Shown: piece after piece, positions 1-10,737 of the stretch
How the letters are laid out: each line of letters opens with the position of its first letter
How positions within the stretch are numbered: the stretch's first letter is position 1
Source of the DNA: Agapetus fuscipes
Lineage: Eukaryota > Arthropoda > Insecta > Trichoptera > Glossosomatidae
Assembly (NCBI GenBank): GCA_951799405.1
Contig: OX637353.1
Span: 2,914,001-2,978,000, forward strand
Direction: 5' to 3'
DNA length: 64,000 nt
Program-made: the position numbers and the translations under genes
The notes under the pieces: generated by a model
Told to the model about the DNA's origin: nothing
The model's input: only the letters and a program-made list of their open reading frames with translations
Databases searched by the model: none

Positions 1-139
1 CAAACAAATAAATTTTCGGCATTCGTAGCGCTCTTGAAGGGAAAACATCACAAAACGAATCATTAAAGAAGTCGTCAATTCATCTTCATCAATATCATTT
101 ACCTGTTGTTGTATTTTACAATGTTATTTTGTATTTACG

Positions 140-223
140 ATGATGAAATTAGATGAGATGAAAGAAGTATGCAAGGACAGAGTCAAGTGGAGGCACATGT
201 GTGGAGGTACCGGCCACCCCTAG
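140..223 (+). mobile_element. RTE-like LINE, last codons of the ORF
   Basis: The frame reads LDEMKEVCKDRVKWR, matching the C-terminal codons of the LINE ORF at 39693-41180 (LDEMKEVCKDRKKWR), and ends at TAG 221-223. The ~250-bp tail seen with other copies is absent here. Confidence 0.7.
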
Positions 224-780
224 AGGAATGGCGGCAGGACACAAGACACGACAAGACGATAACGATAAAATACAACGACAGTTTTTAATTTGGCTTTTAT
301 TAGGGAATCCTGTAAAGATTTGAAATATTATATATATTTTGTATTTGATTCATAATTTGGAAAAGATCTAATTAATCCAACTGAAGCTTGTATAGATCGC
401 CTCATCTATGTTTTTTTAATGTATGCAATAAATGTATGCGAATGTACATTCAATGTGAAAGAAGTATTTTACACCATTCATTAGAAATTCCCATATCTGT
501 TTTGAATATAAAGTTTTAGCTTCAAAAGATGAAGTTTTAAGAATGAAACCCAATGCATGTGTGTAAGTATAAGTATGTATACGACACAACTAAGGGAGAT
601 GCTCTGTTCTGGTATAACCTTATGACGTAATACGAGTAATCATTATTAAACATGACGTTAACATTTCAAAAAACGTACTTCAGCACTGACCGGGAGGTCC
701 TAAAGCTGCATTTGGCGAGTAGACCTACTGATTTTCCCTGATAAAGGGGTCATCTTTACTTTAACCACTTCATACCTTTT
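224..780. other. AT-rich intronic stretch
   Basis: I see no coding or repeat structure. It probably lies inside the octopamine receptor gene, because later exons of that gene follow on the plus strand. Confidence 0.4.
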
Positions 781-1435
781 GTGAGTAATGGATGAGGAGC
801 ATGTTGGCCAAACGATGGCTGCTTCATTTTTTGATCTACGCCAAATAAGGGCTATGGTGTCTACCGACGGGTATGGTTTTTAATTTTTCATTGATGAATG
901 CTTTTGTGATGTCCCGAATTGATTATTTATTGTTCTACACTATATATCGGCTAGTCTAAAAAGCAAGTGAACAGAGTTTAGGCTGTTCTGAATGCGGCCG
1001 CTAGACTGATTTTCGGGATGTCCAAATTGTCTCATAGGCTTCGTTTTCCTCTAAAAGTGGTAACCCGTGAGTATTAGTGGTATTTAAAGCCCTAAATGGT
1101 AATGGTGTTTTCCCCGTTGAGGTGACAGTCATCCCCCGATGACACTGAAGTCAGCGTAGAGTGGGGATGTCAGGTTGACGCAGCCTCGCCGTCATATACG
1201 CACTAATTTTGGGGATTGCGCTTTCCAAATTGCCGGACCGATAGAGTGGAACAGACTGCCACTCGGAGTGAGGGTTTCGGAATCTGTTGGCATTTTTAAG
1301 GAAGCCCTGAAATGGCTCATTTATAAAATATCCCATTCGTGATAGGGAGAGCCCTTGAGGTGTGACACACACAAAAACGGCGTTCTTTTTTCATGTAGAT
1401 TGTAGAAAATAAAAAATAAATAAATCATCCTAATA
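781..1435 (+). mobile_element. CR1/L2-like LINE, decayed 3' fragment
   Basis: This fragment matches the minus-strand element at 52345-53057 base for base over long stretches. Shared parts include the CTACGCCAAATAAGG region, TTTTGTGATGTCCCGAATTG, GAATGCGGCCGC and the ending GGTGTGACACACACAAAAAC. Several indels break the frame. In the better copy these bases encode the RT C-terminal region. A 1151-1372 open frame on the other strand is a shadow. Confidence 0.75.
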
Positions 1436-1439
1436 AAAT

Positions 1440-1622
1440 AACATAATAAATGCATAACCTGTGAAGACTGAATAATCTTTGCCGGTACTATTTGTATTTA
1501 AATAGAACACCGAAACATGAAATTATTAGGCAGCCACCCGAGGCAGGAGTCGAACCTTAACCCTATGGCTTTGAACGCAACTTTCTACCAATTGCGCTTT
1601 CAACCGAACCGGAAAAATTCAA
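1440..1622 (-). mobile_element. tRNA-derived SINE, family B copy 1
   Basis: Read on the minus strand, a tRNA-like head starts near 1612 (AAAGCGCAATTGGTAGAAAGT, then a B-box-like GGTTCGACTCC). It is followed by a body with TTTCGGTGTTCTATTT that is shared with the copy at 3230-3418. It is diverged and not a functional tRNA. Confidence 0.5.
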
Positions 1623-1624
1623 AA

Positions 1625-2440
1625 GATGAAAAGTTGTTATTGAATCCCTTAAAGAACCAAGAAATAGTACAGTATACTTGATTTATGGCTAGGTATTTGC
1701 CTTAGAGCCACACTGGCTCCAGATTTTGGACCTGGGCCAACTTTGGACCGCGGCCCTGACCTTCCAAGCCCTGGCTGGTAGACCTTCACCTTATGACGCA
1801 TGTGTATAGAGTTCAGGGCCTTCGAAACTCATTTTGCAAAAAAAAAATCCCATAACTATTAAAAAATCTACATCCTTATAAATGATCCAGTTTTTCACTT
1901 CAATTGAAACCCTGTATTGCATTTGTATTTCAATCAAAATAAGAGAACTTGTGTTTTAATGTAACTTTTTGTGTTTTGTATGGAGATGCTAATTTGGTTT
2001 AAAAAATATATGCAGAAGGTTGTTTAAGTAAAGATAAGAAGCAAATTTAAAGCACACAGTAGGGAGACTAACGAGATGTAGATTTAAAATATTTTTAGAA
2101 GCAAGTTGACTTACTTTTTTATGAAGCACCCTAAATTAGCACTACGATACTCGCCACTCGCCACTTTTACTCGATCAAGCGAGCACTTGCCACATTCACT
2201 AACTCATCCCAATCCCGTTGCTTATGTAGGAAGTAATTATTACCTATAGCAATTGCGGAAATCCGATCTTTATGGCAGATTGCTAACATTGTGACGAAAG
2301 CCGATATATGAAAAAAACATAGTATGTAATGGAATATTTAAAATGGAACATTTACTGAATTTATTGACCAACTGAAAACTTAGCGAAAAATATTAAATAT
2401 TATCGGAAATGGCTTTTATTCAGTTTTAAATGGAAATTTA
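1625..2440. other. Intronic stretch without recognised features
   Basis: I see no coding signal. A GC-richer patch near 1720-1790 carries two GGACC-GGCC-like motifs also seen near 12660, perhaps an old repeat. Confidence 0.3.
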
Positions 2441-2447
2441 GTGGTAT

Positions 2448-2592
2448 AGAATCAAACGCGTGAACAAGCAAACAGTAATGTAATATTTTTTCGAAAATCA
2501 TAAACGTATGTTAAAAAATGGAAAACCTTATTCTCAATTCTATTTATCCATCTCATTTCGAAAAACAGTCCTAGATTGTTGTGTTTGATTTT
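2448..2592. repeat. Degenerate inverted-repeat element related to 28222-28347
   Basis: TAGAATCAAACGCG at the left and CCTAGATTG...GTTTGATT at the right form an imperfect inverted pair. Both arms resemble those of the better-preserved element at 28222. It is probably an old MITE. Confidence 0.35.
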
Positions 2593-2894
2593 CCTCATGG
2601 TATTTTATTTTTAATACAGAAATATTTGAAATTATTTAAAGATATAAAAGATGAGGGTTGGGAGAATGTGATACATTATTTTTTAAAGGATGACAGAAAA
2701 GAATGAAAAAAGTTTGAAAGTAAACGAAAAACGTGAAGGTCCATTATAGTAACTTTGACCACTACGAGTGAAAAGGCAATAGGGTTACATATTGAAGCTT
2801 TAGATCTGCAAGCACTTTACTTCTCAATACTGCATCTTTAAAACCCAGCGCAAGTGAATCCAGCTCCCGAAGTTAAGTATCTAAATGGGTTTAC

Positions 2895-3062
2895 ATCGAA
2901 GTGAACTCGGAGCGCTGAATTCATTCCATTTCTCAGATCCTTCAGCTCTGCCGTGTCCCCATTCTTGCTGCACATTCCCCCCTGCAGGTCCATCCATCTT
3001 CTGCGAGACTCCGCCCTGGCTTCTCTTCCTCTCTGCTCTGAGATGGCACACAAGGAGTAAAG
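2895..3062 (-). mobile_element. Possible LINE ORF fragment
   Basis: The minus-strand frame reads ESRRRWMDL...NGDTAELKDLRN, which resembles the RRWMD...L-DR pattern near the end of RTE/BovB-type ORFs. It is the only GC-rich patch nearby. It has no RT domain and the match is short. Confidence 0.3.
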
Positions 3063-3229
3063 GAAACGGAAGACAAAAGATACGGCGAAACCTCAATAAT
3101 CGTACAACGCAGTTTTAGTACTTTAAAAATTCACGTGACTAAGCTACACAGATAGTGTAAAATCTCGCTGCGTTCCCCCTGAAGGGGTCGCATGGGCGGC
3201 CTTACGCCAACCACTTCAGTTGAAGTGGG

Positions 3230-3418
3230 GGTTTCCCAGCTCCCGATAGGACTGGTACTCATTTCTTGTGAAGGCTGAGTAAACCTTTCCGTTATTTTAA
3301 TTTTGGGTTTGAAATAAACACCGAAACCGAAAATCATATCTGACACCCTCAGTGGGATTTAAACCCAATCTCTCGGCTTGGTATGCAAGCACTCTACCAA
3401 CTGAGATATCGACCGGAC
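3230..3418 (-). mobile_element. tRNA-derived SINE, family B copy 2
   Basis: On the minus strand, TCTCAGTTGGTAGAGTGCTT (A-box region) and GGTTTAAATCCC (B box) are spaced as in a tRNA gene. TCAGATATGATTTTCGGTTT and the same body as copy 1 follow. The acceptor stem is lost, so this is a SINE head rather than a tRNA gene. Confidence 0.55.
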
Positions 3419-3631
3419 ACAATACAGGAGGTTTTTTTTCCCCCCGATATTGAATACACATATTCTAGTAAGATCGCACATTGAAGGTCGATACATTTTT
3501 TTTAAGAAACTGCGTCATACATCGCGATTAATCGATATAAAAGACAGATTTTTTCTTCCCGCGGTAACATAAGCACACAGGAATACATACATATTAGCGC
3601 CATACGTGAAAAAGACATACTGAACAAGGGT

Positions 3632-3890
3632 CCTTGACTTATAGGTTGTTATGTGGCTGACCACCCATACTGTAAAAAATTGGTTCACTTTGCCAATGTC
3701 ACCCCTGTTTCAGGGAAGGACGGCAAGAGTTGCAAGGCTTATGTTCATTTGAGATTGGGTTTTTAGATTGTAGGTCCACATGCGGCATGTGTTAGCGCGA
3801 AATTATACATGTCTGCTTGTGGGAATGCATTTAATATAAATCTTAAATGATATATATCTTTGCAGCTTAGATTAGATTAGATTAGATTAG
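3632..3890 (+). mobile_element. RTE-tail repeat, complete stand-alone copy
   Basis: It starts at CCTTGACTTATAGG and carries the conserved hairpin CCCTGTTTCAGGG. It ends in GCAGCTTAG plus four TTAGA units. No LINE coding sequence precedes it. The chance open frames in this repeat are not genes. Confidence 0.85.
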
Positions 3891-4413
3891 GTCAAAGTTA
3901 TCATCAATAGAACACGACGGGATTTCAAAAACGCTCATTCGAGTGCCAACGCGTTACCCCCTAAGACCTAGACCATTCCATCAATGTGTATTTAGCTATA
4001 AAACATACGACCAGATAATAAAGAAATATCGCTTCGAATTCGTATTTTTTCTGATTTGATTTTTATATTTTCAACGAATATTAAGGTTCCACTGTAGTGT
4101 GAACCGAAGACTACAGTAAAGTTTGCGCTTGAGTACCAACATGCCAATGCATCTGAAGCAGAAGGCGCCGCGCCGCCTCTGGGAAGGCTTTTCTGTCCAC
4201 TCCTGCCTTTATAGAGGAAGGTGGGAGAAGATGTACTCAAATAGCAGCAACTGATCAAAAATCCTAGAGGCGATACCATAAGATGTGGCACTTTTCATCC
4301 ACTATTGCCTTTATAGAGAAGCGTAGAAAAACAGGAACAGCTGTGTGAAAATGATTTTAAATTCTACAATCTAAGGCCCGGTGTTTTCAACATTAGCTTA
4401 CGTCATTTTAAAC

Positions 4414-4775
4414 TCAGGCCCGTATCAAGGGCAGTTCGAGCGGTGCGACCGAACCAGGGCCGAAAGCTCACATTTTTCTTTTCAATGTTCAGGTCTTTGT
4501 GGGCATTTTTGAGCAAGGGGTACCCGATCACAGGTTTAATAGAAAGAAGTTAAAAATGTATTACAATAAAAATATCTTACGAACCAATAAGGCACAAGTC
4601 TTACGAAGAAAACGTGACCAAGGGCTTAAGGGCCCAGAGGCTTAACAACAAATAATATGGAAAACATTTGCACATTTTTGTCCCGAAAAAGATAATTTTC
4701 CTTGTGAAAAAAAGTAGGAGGGAAGGGAAGATGATTATCAGAGCAGGGGGGGCTCCATACAGGGGCTCCCGAGTC
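4414..4775. mobile_element. hAT-like non-autonomous element, decayed copy
   Basis: It starts CAGGCCCGTATCAAGG and follows the copy at 27346-27780 through GTTCGAGCGGT, AACCAGGGCC, the TAATAGAAA region and AAGTAGGAGGGAAG. The right end is eroded, so no target duplication could be read. Confidence 0.55.
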
Positions 4776-4945
4776 ACAAATACTGTATGAGTACTTACAA
4801 ATTAAAATCTAAATTTCAAATGAACATAAACCCTGCAACTTATACCGTCCGCCCCTGAAACAGGGGTTGTATTGGAAAAGTGAAAAAAAAAAAAATTGTA
4901 CGATATCGGATTCAACCTCATACCAACCTATAAGTCAAAGAATAA
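4776..4945 (-). mobile_element. RTE-tail repeat, degenerate partial copy
   Basis: The minus strand retains GACTTATAGGTTGGTATGAGG, CCCCTGTTTCAGGGG and TTCATTTGAAAT. A poly(A/T) stretch interrupts it at about 4883-4895. The start matches the family start. Confidence 0.65.
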
Positions 4946-5854
4946 TCCTGACTTTTCAAAAAAATTCTATCCTTTTGAATCATTTTGTAATAGCGCTGTT
5001 TGACACGTTTTTTTTTTTATTTATGAACTTTCCTCTAAATATAATGGCAATAAATTAAAAAAAAAAAATACATCCCTGTATCTTTTTCTTGTAGCAGCAA
5101 CTTTTTTGCAGTCGCTTCGCCACAGAAAAACAACCAGGAAAGTCTTGTGCAGAAAGTATATATTCCTCATCGATATGAGAATACCAATATAATGTTTGTT
5201 TCAATTATTTTTACTTGACTTTCCCATACTATTTTTGAGGAATCTTGTCCAAAAAAATCCCTAGATTAAGAGACTCTAGGGGTCTATGACACTTTTTGTA
5301 GAGCCGTAGAGGTGTTGATGATGCGACCTGATCAAGTTGCACGGCTGTCAGCTGCGTAGTGTTGTGGTGTGTGTTCCATTGCATGTTGCGTTGCGCACAG
5401 ATAAGGTTTTACCGTTTTCGAAAAGACATGTCCAGGTAATGTTCAAAACCAAAATATGACTGTAAAAAATCAAATAATGTAACAAGTAAGTGCTTTTTTG
5501 GCCTTGTATGATTTATAAAATATGAATTATCGTATTATTGTTGTTACTATAATAAGGACTGATGAAATAAAAAAATCGTTAAATTTCTTGACATCTTTAA
5601 ATTAAAAGCATTACTAAGCCCCTTCATTACATAAATGGTACGAGACTGTTCTGGGGAAACAGCACTCTTTCGCCAATGCTTTCTTTCTCTTCAACTTGTT
5701 TCAGAGAGAATCCTTTATTGCAGATACTCTTGTTCATTTTGATGCTTCGATTTCTTTTGTGACCACACCTGCTCTGTCTGCTTCTGTTTTTGGATAGCGA
5801 GACAAATTTAAATTTCTTCTTCTTTTTCGTAAAAACATTTTCCACAATGAGTAT
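4946..5854. other. Unassigned intronic stretch
   Basis: A lysine-rich minus-strand frame at 5627-5887 (KKKKKFKFVSLSKNRSRQ...) has no recognisable domain or splice context. I see nothing else. Confidence 0.3.
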
Positions 5855-6426
5855 CCATGACTTATAGGTTGGTATGAGGCTGACCACCCATACTGTAAAA
5901 AATGGTTCATGTTTCCAATGTCACCCCTGTTTCAGGGAAGCTCGGCGAGAGTTGCAGGGCTTATGTTCATTTGAGATTGGGTTTTTTATATTGTAGGTCC
6001 ACATGCGCCATGCGTGAGCGCGAAGTTATGCGTGTCTGCTTGTGGATATACTGCGCTGAGCGCAGATGGCTCCTCGCGAAATACCCGTCAGGGAGGCTTT
6101 CCCGTCAGGCACATTAGCTTCAGTAACATCGAAATTCGGGGGAGGGGGGGTTCCTTAGAGTCATGCAATAGCCTCTGATCTGGAGGACTTTCTTTTCTTT
6201 GACACGAATAGAGTTACACTAGCTGATTAACTTCATCGGGAAGGCCCTCAGCCACTTGAAAAAAAAAATTGTAATGTTGTTCACCGAGTGAAGCAACTCC
6301 GCATGAGTTGTATGAACTGGGTGGGAGGTGGTGGGAGAGTGCCTATGTGTCTGCTTGTGGGAATGCATCTAATATGAATCTCAAATGATACATATCTCTG
6401 CAACTTAGATTTAGATTTAGATTTAG
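5855..6426 (+). mobile_element. RTE-tail repeat split by a 301-bp insertion
   Basis: The 5' part (5855-6045) and 3' part (6347-6426) make one complete tail repeat ending in GATTTAGATTTAG. Between them an insert is flanked by the 14-base direct repeat GTGTCTGCTTGTGG (6032-6045 and 6347-6360), which occurs once in intact copies. Confidence 0.8.
6046..6346. mobile_element. Unknown insertion with 14-bp target duplication
   Basis: These 301 bases interrupt the tail repeat. A poly(A) run of about ten lies at 6259-6268 and a G-rich patch at 6138-6150. It has no clear inverted ends. The long duplication suggests target-primed retrotransposition. I do not recognise the sequence. Confidence 0.6.
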
Positions 6427-8818
6427 TATTGTCATGTAGATTAAAATTTGGAAATTCAAATTTAAATGTCACTCTACCTAGTGAAGATTAAAAGAAATGT
6501 GTAAGATGTTGAACATATTACAGATCAGAATTATCTAGATTTAATATTTTGTATCCTACGCAAAGTCTACGCTATTTACTTGTCCCCTGAAATGCACTGC
6601 GGTATTACGAGAAATAATTCCTGTGAAATGGAACAGGCAGTGGAGCTTGTAATATTAAAAAAGGGTATTTATAACTTCTGCAATGCACCAACAGGTGGGC
6701 AGACCTTTTTTTAAATGTTAAATTTTGTATCCTTAAAAGTAAAATAAGAAGTTTTTGTTTATTAAGCTTCAATATTAAATCTAAGCTGCAAGGGTTATTA
6801 AGATAATATAATATTTATATTTATAATATTTTTTAGGGTTTGGTAGTTCTTTATATTTATAATACATATAGGTAAATAAATATTTAGATTTGAGATTTAA
6901 TTTCTATACGCGTAGTAAAACAGACACGTGTACGCATATTTCATACATTCTGATAAGCGAAAAGAAACATAATCAGTCTCTTCTAACAATTTAACAAATC
7001 AGCATATTTTTCCTAGGCCACATTATCCATATTTTCCTTCTTTTTTTTGCATCATCATTTTGGTATGAGTCTATATAACAAATCAAGAGAGTCGTATAAC
7101 TGCAAACGCCGTCATCTCCAAAGTGTAACAAATCATTTTTTGTGTGCGATATAATGTAAACCTCCCTTAATCCGTCGTCTCGTAATTTTGATTGAAAAAA
7201 AATGATTTCGTGCAAACGCCGTCATCTCCAACTGCTGTTGTGGTTTTACAAGTTTACAAGTTTATTTTTCTCAAAATCATCGCGTAAGGAGTTGGCAACG
7301 TTTGCATTTATACGACTCAAGAGTGCGTCTCATTTTATTGTTCAGGTTTTCTTTGTAAGTAAACCTAGATCACGTAAGTCTGCTTGAGCTTTTAAAGGTC
7401 AAGTGAACCTTTAATGGTAACATACTCGTGCATAATATAGGTAGTATACATTTTTGCAACTTAGATTAAAGATTCTGCTTGTGAATAAGTGAGACACACG
7501 TAAGATATGGTCTCTGTTCTCGGACTAGTCGTGGAGATTAAAAACTCGGTATTGGAAAAACAAATCCCAACGAGACGCAATGTGAGACCTCCATTTAGGA
7601 ACAATGTGCTCTTTTGAGTTCGGCAATGTTTGTTTCCCAAGGCGTAAAATCAAGATTTAAAAATGTAGAAAACTTATTATGAGATTATTGATAGTTCGAA
7701 CTGATGTAAACCAAAAGGATAAATACAAAAATCTATAGTTAGATTGCGAAGAATGCGCGTATAAATGAAAATATTAATACAAATATGAAATTCAAAGTTT
7801 TTGTAAAAGATAAAAGAAAAATTTTGCAATCACACCAATTTTCAATACTTTTGTTGTTTTTAAAATGAAAAATATTGTTACCAAATAAAATATTTCAAAT
7901 ACCATAATTATTACAGAAGAGAAAAACTTAATTATAATGACTTCATAAAACAAATCGTCATATACTTATGTGTTAAAATTTCAAATATAGATATTACCTA
8001 TATTTGATTCCATAATTCTGAATTTTAACATCATCATTTGAAAAGTGGCATTTAATTTCTTTAGGGTAAGCACGTATTTGGCCAAAATCGATCCACTCAA
8101 ATTTTAGTAGATATGTAGGTAGGTACCTACCTAGTAAAAATAATTTTAAAAAATCTTGTGGCAACGATATTTTTTATATTAATTAAAAATTCAATTGGAT
8201 AAAAACAGAGTTTTAATTCACTTATTTATTTATTTTTTTGCTCAAACATATTTTTTGTATTTGTTCGTTACGCAAAGCATTCGAAAATCGAACATCCATT
8301 GGGGAGCCAACTGTATGGGCTATTACTCAAACCTAAATGGGTTTATTTTTCCATTAATTAAGGCCTGGCTTAGCTTCTCGTCGAGGAAAAAATAGACAGT
8401 ATTTCCCACGGGGAATTTATGTGTAATTAAAAAAAACATGAAAAGAAAACATGTTTTTTGGGCAATCGCTTTTCGAACGGATTCTCGAAGAATTTTTAGA
8501 ATATCCATTAGAGAAAAAAATTGTTTCACCTCTATTTAAGCAAATCTTGAAATTGTCAGTGTGTGAACTATAAGAAAACCTCCTTAGTACCGGTATAAAA
8601 AACTTTTTGCCACACTTTTTTATAATTAAGTAAGTTTGAGTGGAGTGCTACCCCCTTTCCGCACGATCCAAATATGGCTATCCGTGGTTGTTAAAAGTAT
8701 GAAATAGCCGTAGGTGTTATGAAATAATTTGGGATTGAATGGGAATAAATATTTAAAGTGGATACTAAATTTAAGGGCATGTGAGGAAGTACTAATCTAT
8801 GTACTTTGTTATTTTCAG
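6427..8818. other. AT-rich intron immediately before a receptor exon
   Basis: I see no exon here. A 20-base direct repeat (TGCAAACGCCGTCATCTCCA at about 7101 and 7211) is flanked by inverted GAGTCGTATAA motifs (7090 and 7310), perhaps an old element. A weak tail-repeat remnant lies at about 7450-7475. GTAGGTAGGTACCTACCTA occurs near 8115. Confidence 0.35.
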
Positions 8819-8903
8819 GGCCTTCGTTCGCATCTTGTGCGTTTGCTGTCCCAGAAGGATCCGACGTAGATACCAGCCAGCTTTAAGGTCAAAAGCGTCA
8901 CAG
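8819..8903 (+). CDS. Beta-adrenergic-like octopamine receptor, penultimate coding exon
   Basis: This 85-base internal exon encodes the region just after transmembrane helix 7 of a class A amine G-protein-coupled receptor. It is bounded by a clear acceptor (ATTTTCAG ending at 8818) and a consensus donor (CAG then GTAAGT at 8904). The first base completes a codon and 28 codons follow, so it ends in phase 0. The translation begins AFVRILCVCCPRRIRRRY: an amphipathic helix-8 stretch, a likely palmitoylated CVCC cluster, then a basic segment. This fits the cytoplasmic tail of insect beta-type octopamine receptors, which couple to Gs and raise cAMP at the plasma membrane. The other two reading frames hit stops. 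It joins in frame to the exon at 22318, whose sequence supports the same assignment. Helices 1 to 7 must lie before base 1. The paralogue (Octbeta2R or Octbeta3R type) cannot be settled from this much sequence. Confidence 0.85.
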
Positions 8904-9499
8904 GTAAGTTTCTTCTTTATTAACTTATAGGGTTATCATCAATCTCTTTCTTAATTCATGACTGAATAAAAAGCGTTAAACTTTTGTCATCAACTAACAT
9001 GATTTATATCAGAACCTGTACTTACTTGGAAAATAATATTTAACTCAAAATTAATTATATTGGAGGAATAAATATCCGATACGTAGATTTTTAATGAAGA
9101 AAATAAGCTATCAATCTAAAGATTGGATCACTAAGAAATCGTTCAAATATTTTTGAGCTCTGAATAAAAAAAACGTATCCATGTCATTTCAGACGCACGG
9201 CTGTAGTTTGTACATATGTATGTCATTTCCCTCCACAAATATAACCAAGAATTTCCGATAGAAAAAAATAGCATACTAGCATAATATACCCATATCCAGG
9301 ACGTCTGTTATATCCAGCGACATTACATGACATGGACTCCGCGTCACTTTTAGAATTCCCATACAAAAATAAACGTCTCGGTATCTATTTTAAGCCCGAA
9401 TTCATAATTTCGACAAGGTTTGCGCAACTTATACAAGAACCGTACTGTGGAAAATAGTACAATAGCACACTGTCGCCAATAGTACACCTGTTGAAGGCG

Positions 9500-9775
9500 A
9501 TTTTAAGAAGAGTTGTAGAACACATTTTCATTTGTTGTTCACATTTATATTGTAAGTGCACATGCAGCAGGTCTGAGAGAGAACTTAACTCTTGCCATTG
9601 AGTTTAAGCCTCAAATTCTAATACTTCATATTATATTATCACTAGGGGCGTTGCCCCTGGCTGCTACGCAGCCCAACCCCTTAACATTTGGTGAATGTGT
9701 ATATTGCGCATAGTTTCCTCGCGTTAAAATTCGGAAAACATGTAAAATAAAAACATGCAGCCTTTGTAAAAGAAA
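9500..9775 (+). repeat. Possible degenerate tail repeat and GC-rich hairpin patch
   Basis: AAGAGTTGTAGAAC...TTCATTTG...ATTGTAAGTGCACATGCAGCA at 9506-9570 resembles the tail repeat. AGGGGCGTTGCCCCT at about 9645 is a perfect short hairpin, followed by GCTACGCAGC. Confidence 0.35.
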
Positions 9776-10014
9776 ATCGACCACCCATAGTTTAAAAAAT
9801 GGTTCACTTTGAAGATTTCAGCTGTGTTTCAGGGAAGATTGGCAAGAGTTGCAGGGCTTATATTAATTTGAGATTGGGTTTTTATGTTGTAAGTAAACAT
9901 GCATTATGTGTAAGCGCGAACTTATAAATGTCTGCTTGTGGGAATGCATTTAATATGAATCTCGATTGGTATGTATCTTTGCAACTTAGATTATAGAACT
10001 TAATAAAATAATTT
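9776..10014 (+). mobile_element. RTE-tail repeat, cluster unit 1 (5' end missing)
   Basis: It starts inside the family consensus at CGACCACCCATA and runs to the AACTTAGATTATAG tail. It directly abuts the next unit through TTAATAAAATAATTT. Confidence 0.75.
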
Positions 10015-10276
10015 CCTTGACTTATAGGTTAGTATGTGGCTGACCACCCATACTGTAAGAATGGTTTACCATGAAAATTTTATCTCTGTTTGAGGAAAAG
10101 TCGGCAAGAGTTGCAGGGCTTATGTTCATTTGAGATTAGTTTTTTATTTTATAAGTCCACATGGGGCATTTGTAAGCGCGAACTTATACCTGTCTGCTTG
10201 TGGGAATGCATTTAATATGAATCTCAAATGGTATGTATCTTTGCAACTTAGATTATAGAACTTAATAAAATAATTT
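10015..10276 (+). mobile_element. RTE-tail repeat, cluster unit 2
   Basis: This is a complete copy from CCTTGACTTATAGG to the junction AGAACTTAATAAAATAATTT. It is nearly identical to unit 3, including private variants (TACTGTAAGAATGGTTTA and GTTTGAGGAAAAGTCGG). Confidence 0.85.
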
Positions 10277-10538
10277 CCTTGACTTATAGGTTAGTATGTG
10301 GCTGACCACCCATACTGTAAGAATGGTTTACAATGAAAATTTTATCTCTGTTTGAGGAAAAGTCGGCAAGAGTTGCAGGGCTTATGTTCATTTGAGATTA
10401 GTTTTTTATTTTATAAGTCCACATGGGGCATTTGTAAGCGCGAACTTATACCTGTCTGCTTGTGGGAATGCATTTAATATGAATCTCAAATGGTATGTAT
10501 CTTTGCAACTTAGATTATAGAACTTAATAAAATAATTT
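10277..10538 (+). mobile_element. RTE-tail repeat, cluster unit 3 (262-bp tandem duplicate)
   Basis: It starts exactly 262 bases after unit 2 and differs by only a base or two by eye. Units 2 and 3 therefore arose by segmental tandem duplication, not by two insertions. Confidence 0.85.
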
Positions 10539-10737
10539 CCTTGACTTATACACATGCAGCATATGTAAGCGGGAACTTATACATATCTGCTTGTGGGAAT
10601 GCATTTAATATAAATCTTAAATGATATATATCTTTGCAGCTTAGATTAGATTAGATAAGAACTTATACATGTCTGCTCGTAAGAATGCATGTAATATGAA
10701 TCTCAAATGTTATATATGTTTGCAACTTAGATTACAG
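10539..10737 (+). mobile_element. RTE-tail repeat, cluster units 4 and 5 (deleted)
   Basis: Unit 4 starts with the family head (CCTTGACTTATA) and jumps straight to CACATGCAGCATATGTAAGCG, ending TTAGATTAGATTAGA at about 10655. A further 3' piece (AACTTATACATGTCTGCTCG to AACTTAGATTACAG) follows to 10737. Confidence 0.7.

Noticed and set aside
3350..3418. Possible tRNA gene on the minus strand
   Set aside because: A and B boxes are recognisable but the acceptor stem is lost and a SINE body follows, so it is a tRNA-derived SINE.
9776..10737. Regular repeats resembling a CRISPR array
   Set aside because: The units are 262-bp retroelement tails in a eukaryotic genome, with no spacers.
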